DNA of 64,000 nucleotides from assembly GCA_963825615.1 (NCBI GenBank), contig CAWGTV010000002.1, positions 62,001 to 126,000 on the forward strand. The letters are read 5' to 3'. Every line of letters starts with the position of its first letter. The first letter of the stretch is position 1. The notes under the pieces are model-generated. The model ran no database searches. It was given only the letters and a program-made list of their open reading frames with translations, and had not been told where the DNA came from. This document shows, piece by piece, positions 57,518 to 64,000 of this stretch. The stretch comes from JAHEDT01 sp963825615. GTDB lineage: Bacteria; Desulfobacterota; Desulfuromonadia; Desulfuromonadales; BM103. The translations under genes and the position numbers were made by a program.

Positions 57518-58987
57518 CTAGATTTCCTGGTAACGCTGAAGGTACTCTTTCAACCTGACCTTCCGCACCGTATTTGCAGAGCTCATATACCTGATACTAC
57601 CGAAGATCGGCCGAGCAGGCCCCCAGGGCCGGTCATAGCGACCGAGACACCAGAAGATGCCGCTGTAGGAGTTGGGATCGCGACCGTCGATGGCATAGCG
57701 GTCGTTGAGCTCGATCATGGCCGCTAAAGCCTCCTGCGGCGTTGGGGTCCATTCGAGGATCTTTTTGGCCCAGAGCATGCGCAGATAGTTGTGAATGGTC
57801 CCTTCGCAGCGCAGCTGGCGCTGAGCGGCGTTCCAGAGGGGGTCGTGAGTCTGCGCCTCGCGCAATTCTTCCAGAGTATAACAGATGGGGCGCGGGTCGA
57901 GGCTGTGCGAATCGAGAGTCCTGCGAGCCCAGTCGGGCAGGCTGGCGAAATCCTTGTAACGATCCGGTTCGAAGCAGCACATGTTGAAGCCGATTTCCCG
58001 CCAGGTGATCAGCTGGTCGAGAAAGGCTTCGGCGTTCGCTGACAATCCCCACCAGCCGGTCCGCTTGCCATTTGCTTTCGGCCCGATCCGGTGCGGCCCC
58101 CACTCTTCTCGACTGCTGATGGCGGAGAAGATGGCGTGGCTGCTGATATGCCCGAAATGCAGGTAGGGTGAGAGACCGCTGGTCATCTCCTGGTCAGGGT
58201 GATTACGCAGTTCACAGTAGTGTGACAAGCGCTCTTCCAGAAAAGTGTCGAGATGGTCTTTAGCAGCGGTTTCGCCGCCTCTCAGTGGTGCGGGAGGCAC
58301 CTGGTGGTCGATGGGCAGCGAGGCTAGGTCGAGGCCGTTCTCTGCGAGTAAAAGTGTGCGTGCGTGCGGCCACCTTGTCGTCACGTTCTGCGCTGGCTCA
58401 ATCGGTATCGGCAGAGGCCTGTCATCCAGGGGATTGGCCTGTGGTGCGCTCCTCAGGTGCTCCGGCAGGTGTTTCTGCAGGAAACGGCGAAAGGCGTATG
58501 CGGTTGGATAAGCATGGTCTGCCGCCCGCATCGGTAGCAGGCCGTTGCCATCGACGGCTTCCAGACGCATCGGCAGACGTTGACCTGCGGCGGCGATCAT
58601 GCGTGGCAGGAAAAATGCCGGGAAATCGTCTGTGATCACCTGAATGGCTTCGTTTGCCAATGCCGCGAGCAAGCCTTTGCCGGCACCCCTGGCAGGCTCT
58701 ATGTAGGGGTAATAGGTCACCGATTGGCTAGCGAAGGCCATGGCATTGGCGGCCATGCCGTCGAGGATAAAGCGATGCAGCCGGTCGCTGGCATAGGGAT
58801 AGTCACAGCGCAGGGCTTCGAGAACCACCAGAGGTTTGCCCCTTGCAACGGCTTGTTCTACGGCATGCTCCAGGGCAAAGTTCCAGTGTGTGCGCCGGCA
58901 GGCGTTCATCCAGTAGAGGATATAACGACCGTCCGGGTTGCACGGCCGGTGATTGATGGATCTGATTCGGATTGCGGGGATCGGCAT
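57518..58987 (-). CDS. phr: class II deoxyribodipyrimidine (CPD) photolyase
   Basis: 489 residues. Cryptochrome/photolyase family: N-terminal Rossmann domain (YILYWMNACRRTHWNFALEHAV) and a C-terminal FAD-binding domain with LSPYLHFGHISSHAIF, WREIGFNMC and the class II tail MLWAKKILEWTPTPQEALAAM, DRYAIDGRDPNSYSGIFWCLGRYDRPW. It repairs UV-induced cyclobutane dimers using light. The gene diverges from a DUF523/DUF1722 gene; an association between those two families is also known in enterobacteria. Confidence 0.95.
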   Translation of the reverse strand: MPIPAIRIRSINHRPCNPDGRYILYWMNACRRTHWNFALEHAVEQAVARGKPLVVLEALRCDYPYASDRLHRFILDGMAANAMAFASQSVTYYPYIEPARGAGKGLLAALANEAIQVITDDFPAFFLPRMIAAAGQRLPMRLEAVDGNGLLPMRAADHAYPTAYAFRRFLQKHLPEHLRSAPQANPLDDRPLPIPIEPAQNVTTRWPHARTLLLAENGLDLASLPIDHQVPPAPLRGGETAAKDHLDTFLEERLSHYCELRNHPDQEMTSGLSPYLHFGHISSHAIFSAISSREEWGPHRIGPKANGKRTGWWGLSANAEAFLDQLITWREIGFNMCCFEPDRYKDFASLPDWARRTLDSHSLDPRPICYTLEELREAQTHDPLWNAAQRQLRCEGTIHNYLRMLWAKKILEWTPTPQEALAAMIELNDRYAIDGRDPNSYSGIFWCLGRYDRPWGPARPIFGSIRYMSSANTVRKVRLKEYLQRYQEI

Positions 58988-59083
58988 GTTTTCGTCCTTG
59001 GTACGGTTGCCTACAAGTACACTATATCAAATCAAATAACTGTTGCGGGGTGCACGAGACGGGTCCCGTGGTAAAATCTCTTC

Positions 59084-59146
59084 GAACCACGAACCACGAA
59101 CCACGAACCACGAACCACGAACCACGAACCACGAACCACGAACCAC
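59084..59146. repeat. heptanucleotide tandem repeat (GAACCAC)9 abutting a ribosome site
   Basis: Nine exact copies of a seven-base unit. The tract ends at GAGG (59147-59150), the ribosome site for the gene starting at 59156, and begins 97 bases from the photolyase start. Seven is not a multiple of three, but the repeat is outside the coding sequence. Confidence 0.95.
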
Positions 59147-59155
59147 GAGGTCACT

Positions 59156-60106
59156 ATGTCTGACAAGATTCGGCTGGGAATCAGCAGTTGCCTGCTCGGA
59201 GAAAGGGTGCGCTATGATGGGGGTCATCAACTGGACCGGTTCCTGCGCGACACCCTCGGCGAATATGTCGATTATGTGCCGGTCTGTCCAGAGGTGGAGA
59301 TGGGGCTACCGACCCCGCGGGAGACGCTGCGGTTGGTCGAAAAGGGTGACGGCCCACGCCTGGTCTTCTCCCGGTCGGGCGAGGATGTCACCGAACGCAT
59401 GCTGTCCTGGGCCGACGCACGCGTCAGGCAACTGGAGCGGGAGGACCTCTGTGGTTTCGTCTTCAAGGCCAAGTCGCCGTCGAGTGGCATGGAGCGGGTC
59501 AAGCTTTATGACCGTAACGGCGTGCCGCACAAGGGTGGCGTTGGTCTCTTCGCCCGCACCTTCATGGAGCACTTTCCGCTCTTGCCGGTCGAAGAGGATG
59601 GCCGTTTGCACGACCCGCGCCTGCGCGAAAACTTCATCGAGTGTATCTTCACATTCAAACGCTGGCGTGACATGCTCGCTCAAGGCCGGACTGCAGGCAA
59701 CCTGGTCGCTTTCCACACCCGGCACAAATTGCTTTTGCTCGGTCACAGTCCCGAGATCTACCGGCAGATGGGCAAGCTGGTTGCCGCGGCCGGGACCTCC
59801 CCGGTAGATGAGCTTTTTTGCGCATACGAGGCGTTACTTATGAAAGGGATGCGTCTGCACACAACGACGAGAAAGCAGGTCAATGTCCTGCAGCATCTGC
59901 TCGGATATTTCAAAAAGCACTTGAGTGCCGATGAAAAGCAGGAAACCCTCGAACAGGTTGATCTTTACAGAAAGGGGATGGTGCCGCTGGTCGTGCCGCT
60001 GACGCTGATCAATCATTACGTGCGCAAGTACGACCAGCCTTATCTGCGCGAGCAGGTCTATCTCAATCCGCATCCGGTCGAGTTGCAGCTGCGCAATCAC
60101 GTTTGA
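59156..60106 (+). CDS. DUF523-DUF1722 (YbgA-like) protein
   Basis: 316 residues. The N-terminal DUF523 domain has IRLGISSCLLGERVRYDGGH, VDYVPVCPEVEMGLPTPRE and CGFVFKAKSPSSGMERVKLY, with cysteines that could bind an iron-sulfur cluster. The C-terminal DUF1722 domain (about 190-305) has FHTRHKLLLLGHSPEIYRQM and LINHYVRKYDQPYLREQVYL. The function is unproven; the family has been linked to thiouracil desulfurisation in some members and sits beside photolyase in other bacteria. A heptamer repeat directly precedes its ribosome site. Confidence 0.9.
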   Translation: MSDKIRLGISSCLLGERVRYDGGHQLDRFLRDTLGEYVDYVPVCPEVEMGLPTPRETLRLVEKGDGPRLVFSRSGEDVTERMLSWADARVRQLEREDLCGFVFKAKSPSSGMERVKLYDRNGVPHKGGVGLFARTFMEHFPLLPVEEDGRLHDPRLRENFIECIFTFKRWRDMLAQGRTAGNLVAFHTRHKLLLLGHSPEIYRQMGKLVAAAGTSPVDELFCAYEALLMKGMRLHTTTRKQVNVLQHLLGYFKKHLSADEKQETLEQVDLYRKGMVPLVVPLTLINHYVRKYDQPYLREQVYLNPHPVELQLRNHV

Positions 60107-60262
60107 CAACAGCGACGAGTGGCGCGTAGCGCGAAAAGCCATTTATTGCCGAGACGAGTTCAACCCTCGGGCTGTCCCGTTGCGTTCCGTATGCGTGCCG
60201 GTGAAAGCGACTGGGCCGAAGTTTTTAGCACCGCGCCACGCTTCTTTGCTAAGATACCTGTC

Positions 60263-61507
60263 ATGAAATGGCTGATTCTTTTCCTCTTCCTGCTGATCCT
60301 GGCCGCCCGCCTGTGGCTGCGACGCCTGAATCTACAGCACCTCGCCCGGCATGGTCATGAGGTCCCTGCAGGTTTCTCTGGGGAGGTTGATGCGGCGCTG
60401 CTGGCCAGGACATCCGATTACACCCTCGCCAACAGCCGTATCGGGCTGATCGAGACACTGGTTGGCAGTCTGCTTCTGGTGCTGTTCCTGTTCGCTGGCC
60501 CACTTGCCTGGTACGATCGCTGGATAAGCGGGTTGACAGACTCGTTCATCAGCCAGGGGGTGCTCTTCGTAATCGGCCTGATCATGGCCCAGGCGCTGCT
60601 GGATATCCCATTCAGCCTGTATCGGACCTTCGTTCTCGAGGAACGTTTTCAGTTCAATACCTCGACGCCGCGGATCTGGTTCACCGACCTGCTTAAGTCC
60701 CTCGGTATCGGCGTCTTCCTGATGTCGTTGCTCGCTGCCGGGGCCCTCGCTCTGGTGCAGGCAAGCCCGGGCGGCTGGTGGCTCTGGGTGTGGGGTTTTT
60801 TCGCCGCGATCACGCTGCTCCTGATGTATCTGTCGCCGGTGCTGATCGAGCCGCTCTTTTTTAAATTCCAGCCTTTGCAAAATGCACAGCTGGACGAGCG
60901 GGTCAAAGCCGTCATGGCCCGGGCCGGGCTGCAGGTCGACCGGGTCCAGCAGGTTGATGCCTCACGGCGCAGTAAACATTCGAATGCCTATTTTACCGGG
61001 ATTGGCCGGGTCAAGCGTATCGTCCTGTTCGATACCCTGCTGGAGCAGATGACTGATGATGAAATTATCGGTGTCCTGGCCCATGAGGCCGGGCACTGGC
61101 GGCTGGGTCATATCTGGAAACGCCTGGTGACGATGGAGTTGGTTTCTCTGGTCGTTTGCTGGCTGGCCTGGCGGCTGCTTGCCTGGGGAGGACTGCCCGG
61201 CCTGTTAGGGCTTGAAGATCTGAGCTTTGCTGGACAGGTGCTGCTACTCGGTTGCCTCGCCAGCCTGATCAGTTTCCCCCTGACGCCACTCTCGAGTGCA
61301 CTTTCCCGGCGTCATGAATGGCAGGCGGATCATTTTGCCCTTGTTTTGACCGGCCAGGCCGAACCTCTGGCCCGGGCGCTGGTCAAGCTCTGCAGGGAGA
61401 ATCTGAGCAACCTGCATCCGCATCCGCTGTATGCCTGGTTCTACTATTCGCATCCGCCGGTAGTGGCCCGCATTGGTCGCCTCGCCGGTGGCCAGGAGCT
61501 GAGCTGA
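60263..61507 (+). CDS. M48-family membrane metalloprotease (Ste24-like)
   Basis: 414 residues from MKWLILFLFLLILAARLWL; a long in-frame extension upstream is not protein-like. About six membrane helices surround the zinc motif HEAGH at residues 274-278, and the downstream glutamate is in LSRRHEWQADHFAL. DIPFSLYRTFVLEERFQFN is typical of the CAAX-protease-1 type. In bacteria these proteases act on membrane or secreted proteins in quality control. The MFS gene begins six bases after its stop, so they are cotranscribed. Confidence 0.92.
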   Translation: MKWLILFLFLLILAARLWLRRLNLQHLARHGHEVPAGFSGEVDAALLARTSDYTLANSRIGLIETLVGSLLLVLFLFAGPLAWYDRWISGLTDSFISQGVLFVIGLIMAQALLDIPFSLYRTFVLEERFQFNTSTPRIWFTDLLKSLGIGVFLMSLLAAGALALVQASPGGWWLWVWGFFAAITLLLMYLSPVLIEPLFFKFQPLQNAQLDERVKAVMARAGLQVDRVQQVDASRRSKHSNAYFTGIGRVKRIVLFDTLLEQMTDDEIIGVLAHEAGHWRLGHIWKRLVTMELVSLVVCWLAWRLLAWGGLPGLLGLEDLSFAGQVLLLGCLASLISFPLTPLSSALSRRHEWQADHFALVLTGQAEPLARALVKLCRENLSNLHPHPLYAWFYYSHPPVVARIGRLAGGQELS

Positions 61508-61512
61508 AGGCT

Positions 61513-62673
61513 ATGGCGGCGATTCTCTTCACCACGATTCTGACCCTTTCCGCGCTTTATGTGCCGCAGCCCCTACTGCCGGTTCTAAGTGTAGAGTTCG
61601 GCGTTACCCGCGAGACCGCCGCCCTGCTGACGACCATCGTCTTCATCCCCTTAAGCCTTGCGCCACTGATTTACGGCGCCCTGCTCGAGTCAGTTTCGGC
61701 GCGGCGCATGCTGCGTTGGGCGGTTTTACTCCTGGCGGTCACTGAAGGGCTGATGTTCGTGGTGCAGCCCTTTGCCGGCTTGATGGCGCTGCGCCTGGTG
61801 CAGGGGCTGCTGATCCCGGCGATGCTGACTTCGCTGATGACCTATACCTCGCAGGTAACGGCCAAAAACGACATGGTACGGGCCATGTCCTGGTACATCG
61901 CCGCGACGATCCTCGGTGGTTTTGCCGGGCGCGCCCTGTCCGGATTGATCGCCAGCCTGCTGCATTGGCGGTTCAGCTTCCTGTTCCTCGGCATCGGTCT
62001 GTTGGTCTCCTGGTTCTGGCTGGGGCGGATCGCCGATGCTGGCGAGGTGAAAATTGCGCGTCCGGACAAGAATGTCATCGGAAAAATCTGGGCTGATCCC
62101 GTGGCGCGGGCCACTTATGCGATGGTTTTCTGTTTCTTCCTGGTCTTCGCTGCCATCATGAACTATCTGCCGTTCCGCTTGGCCGAGTTGAGCAGCCATG
62201 CTGATGAATTCCGTATCGGCCTGGCTTATTCCGGTTACCTGATGGGGATTGTGGTTTCGCTCAATGCAGTGCGCATCCACCAAAGATGCGGTGGCCCGGA
62301 GCGTGTCATGGTGGGCGGGCTAGTTTTTTTTATTCTGGCCCTGCTGGTGATGATGGCACCCTATATTGCTGCCCTGGTCGGTGGCATGTTCCTGCTCTGC
62401 GGAGCCTCGTTTCTGACCCATGCAACAGCGACCGGGTACCTGAATCGCTACATGTCGCAGTACAAGGGTGTGGTCAATGGCCTGTACGTGTCATTTTACT
62501 ACGGGGGCGGTGCGGTTGGGTCTTATCTGCCCGGATTCGCTTATCGTGGCTATGGCTGGAGCGGTTTTGTGCTGGTGCTGATGATCGTTCTGGTTGTTGC
62601 CCTGCTGCTGGCGTGGCACCTGGCGCGCACCGCGGCCTTGTTGCGCATTAGCAGGGGGGAGGCTGGATTGTGA
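61513..62673 (+). CDS. MFS transporter, YnfM-like
   Basis: 386 residues starting MAAILFTTILTLSALYVPQP, close to the protease stop. Twelve hydrophobic segments are visible, with a first-half signature near residues 35-60 (ETAALLTTIVFIPLSLAPLIYG) and MALRLVQGLLIPAMLTSLMTY at TM4. A central hydrophilic loop lies about residue 180 (ADAGEVKIARPDKNVIG). No marker of substrate can be seen; the resemblance to YnfM-type exporters is general. Confidence 0.88.
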   Translation: MAAILFTTILTLSALYVPQPLLPVLSVEFGVTRETAALLTTIVFIPLSLAPLIYGALLESVSARRMLRWAVLLLAVTEGLMFVVQPFAGLMALRLVQGLLIPAMLTSLMTYTSQVTAKNDMVRAMSWYIAATILGGFAGRALSGLIASLLHWRFSFLFLGIGLLVSWFWLGRIADAGEVKIARPDKNVIGKIWADPVARATYAMVFCFFLVFAAIMNYLPFRLAELSSHADEFRIGLAYSGYLMGIVVSLNAVRIHQRCGGPERVMVGGLVFFILALLVMMAPYIAALVGGMFLLCGASFLTHATATGYLNRYMSQYKGVVNGLYVSFYYGGGAVGSYLPGFAYRGYGWSGFVLVLMIVLVVALLLAWHLARTAALLRISRGEAGL

Positions 62674-62704
62674 ACTAGAACAAATTAAATCATGATAGTT
62701 TGTA

Positions 62705-62733
62705 TTGACAGTGGCTATGACGGTGGTTATCTT
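62705..62733 (+). promoter_or_regulatory. putative sigma-70 promoter of the FKBP pair
   Basis: A perfect -35 TTGACA (62705-62710), a 17-base spacer and TATCTT (62728-62733), 50 bases before the first FKBP start. Confidence 0.65.
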
Positions 62734-62782
62734 TAACACTTATGTTCTTACCGCCACTCAATTATTAAAGAAAGGTTCTCCC

Positions 62783-63499
62783 ATGTACTCCAGATTTCTA
62801 TCCCTGATGTTCCTGTTGTTGTTCGCTTTCGGTTGCACCGCCGAGGAAACCAAAGCCGCCCCAGAGCTGAAGCTGGACACGCCAAAGAGCAGGATCAGTT
62901 ACACGATCGGTGCAAATATTGCCAAGGATTTCAAGGCACAGAAGATCGATGTTGATGCCGATGTGCTTTTGCAGGGGATGAAGGACACTCTGGCCGGCAA
63001 GGAGATGCGCCTCACCGATGAGGAAATGGCCGCCGAAATCCAGAATTTCCAGAAAGAGATGCAGGCCAAGATGGTTGCCGAAATGGAAGCCCTGTCGGCC
63101 AAGAACAAGGCTGCAGGAGAGGCTTTCCTCGCGGAAAACTCCAAAAAAGAGGGTGTCGTGGTAACGGCAAGCGGTCTTCAGTACAAGATCATCGAGGCAG
63201 GAGATGGCGCTTCACCGGGGCCGTCCGATATGGCAACGGTCCATTACCGTGGCACTCTCATCGATGGCACCCAGTTTGACAGCTCGTATGACCGCGGCAC
63301 TCCGGCCACCTTCCCTGTGAGCGGGGTTATCGCTGGTTGGACCGAAGCCCTGCAGTTGATGAAGCCCGGGGCCAAATGGCAGATTGTCATCCCTGCCGAT
63401 CTGGCCTATGGTGAACGCGGTGCCGGTCAGGAAATTGGCCCCAATTCGACCCTGGTGTTCGATGTGGAATTGGTCAGCGTGGAAAAGGGCGAGAAATAA
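62783..63499 (+). CDS. FKBP-type peptidyl-prolyl isomerase lipoprotein (Mip/FkpA-like)
   Basis: 238 residues. Lipobox cysteine at residue 18 (LLLFAFGCTAEE), an N-terminal dimerisation domain (residues 35-110, KSRISYTIGANIAKDFKAQK and a long charged helix), then the FKBP domain with VHYRGTLIDGTQFDSSYDRG, WTEALQLMKPGAKWQIVIPA, AYGERGAGQEIGPNSTLVF. It should fold envelope proteins in the periplasm. The next gene, also an FKBP, overlaps its stop codon. Confidence 0.93.
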   Translation: MYSRFLSLMFLLLFAFGCTAEETKAAPELKLDTPKSRISYTIGANIAKDFKAQKIDVDADVLLQGMKDTLAGKEMRLTDEEMAAEIQNFQKEMQAKMVAEMEALSAKNKAAGEAFLAENSKKEGVVVTASGLQYKIIEAGDGASPGPSDMATVHYRGTLIDGTQFDSSYDRGTPATFPVSGVIAGWTEALQLMKPGAKWQIVIPADLAYGERGAGQEIGPNSTLVFDVELVSVEKGEK

Positions 63500-63939
63500 T
63501 GTGTTCCGAAGGGCGCATTGTTGCTGCAGGGGACCAGATCCGGGTGAATTATATCGGCCGTTTTGAGGATGGTTCGATATTCGATTCTTCCGAAGGGCAT
63601 GAGCCCCTGGAGTTCACTGTCGGTGCCGAGCAAGTAATTGCCGGTTTTGACCAGGCGGTGATCGGCCTCAAGCCTGGGGAGAGCTGCCATGTCGTAGTTG
63701 CTCCCGAAGATGGTTATGGTCATCATATCCCAGAGATGGTTGCCGAGGTGGAACGGCGTCTGATCCCGAACCATGATGAGTTGGCTCTCGGCAGTATGCT
63801 CGAGGTCAGCATGGAAAATGGCCAGTCTCTGGAGGTTCAGGTTGTCAAACTGTCCGAAGAGGCGGTTGTGCTGGATGGCAATCATCCCCTGGCTGGGAAA
63901 CAGCTGCATTTTGAAATCGAGCTGCTCGGATTTGCCTGA
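63499..63939 (+). CDS. SlyD-like FKBP peptidyl-prolyl isomerase
   Basis: 146 residues. The FKBP half has VNYIGRFEDGSIFDSSEGHE and PLEFTVGAEQVIAGFDQAVIGL, and the inserted flap domain lies between APEDGYGHHIPE and NHPLAGKQLHFEIELLGF. SlyD-type proteins combine isomerase and chaperone activity; the histidine-rich metal-binding tail of Escherichia coli SlyD is missing. No signal peptide is visible, so the protein is probably cytosolic although encoded with a periplasmic isomerase. The ATG shares a base with the preceding stop. Confidence 0.92.
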   Translation: MCSEGRIVAAGDQIRVNYIGRFEDGSIFDSSEGHEPLEFTVGAEQVIAGFDQAVIGLKPGESCHVVVAPEDGYGHHIPEMVAEVERRLIPNHDELALGSMLEVSMENGQSLEVQVVKLSEEAVVLDGNHPLAGKQLHFEIELLGFA

Positions 63940-63957
63940 GCAGCTCGTCAAATAGCC

Positions 63958-63985
63958 GGGGCCGCCTTTCGAGGCGGCCCTTTTT
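63958..63985 (+). terminator. Rho-independent terminator of the FKBP operon
   Basis: GGGCCGCC, a hexanucleotide loop and GGCGGCCC, followed by TTTTT. Confidence 0.9.
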
Positions 63986-64000
63986 CGTTGTGGTGCGGGA

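Noticed and set aside
55745..59146. The heptamer tracts considered as CRISPR arrays
   Set aside because: Units are seven bases with no unique spacers, so they are microsatellites.
59043..59807. A 254-codon frame that translates the GAACCAC repeat into RTTNHEP repeats
   Set aside because: It overlaps the DUF523/DUF1722 gene in another frame and has no conserved sequence; the repeat is noncoding.

Overview
The window reads as chromosome of an anaerobic, cytochrome-rich deltaproteobacterium of the Desulfuromonadales/Geobacterales type. The evidence is an octaheme tetrathionate-reductase-family cytochrome beside a DUF3373 porin and two small c-type cytochromes, a class III (oxygen-sensitive) ribonucleotide reductase, anaerobic-type cobalamin genes (cbiET fusion, cobS, cobC), a GatCAB amidotransferase, a response regulator with DUF4388 and J domains, and a c-heme sensor kinase. 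Base composition is moderately GC-rich. This is mostly housekeeping sequence: no rRNA, tRNA, CRISPR array, prophage or complete transposon was recognised.

Layout. 0-10.8 kb: chelatase ATPase/VWA gene, CLC transporter, a NAD-salvage pair (pncB and a nicotinamidase-like hydrolase converging on a perfect 23-bp inverted repeat), a large DUF748 envelope gene and a small lipoprotein gene. 10.9-17.4 kb: tetR-led RND efflux operon with a palindromic operator. 17.5-19.8 kb: ttcA, a SpoIIE-type phosphatase and a PilZ protein. 19.8-29.4 kb, minus strand: gatC-gatA-gatB-mtnA-glnE-REC/DUF4388/J-domain protein. 29.7-37.7 kb: OmpA lipoprotein, tatA, the porin/cytochrome block, rubrerythrin-like protein, ferritin and a hidden broken small gene. 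38-42.7 kb: engB, cobS-like, cobC, cbiET, a thioesterase and nikR. 42.8-45.9 kb: nrdD, a separate glycyl-radical mini-protein, and nrdG, preceded by twin NrdR boxes. 46-55.7 kb: small membrane proteins, murI, a GerMN protein, metH, a pseudopilin and a two-component pair. 56-64 kb: hydrolases, photolyase, a DUF523/DUF1722 protein behind a heptamer repeat, M48 protease, MFS permease and two FKBP isomerases.

Quality caveat. About thirty single-base frame breaks interrupt otherwise well-conserved genes. They cluster in patches (0.9-1.2, 5.8-10.7, 19.8-22.5, 30.9, 37.2-37.7, 46.9 and 49-55.2 kb), while long stretches between are clean (10.9-19.8, 22.6-30.7, 31-37, 38-46.8, 56-64 kb). Most breaks I could resolve are one-base length changes in short homopolymers, so I read them as local sequence error rather than gene decay. 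Broken genes are listed over their full inferred span; type 'pseudogene' means only that no continuous frame can be read from this sequence.

The most interesting points are the ribonucleotide reductase whose radical domain is a separate 46-residue protein under a twin NrdR-box promoter, the porin/cytochrome block, the receiver-DUF4388-J-domain protein, a CobS homologue lacking its acidic motif, and two heptanucleotide repeat tracts.
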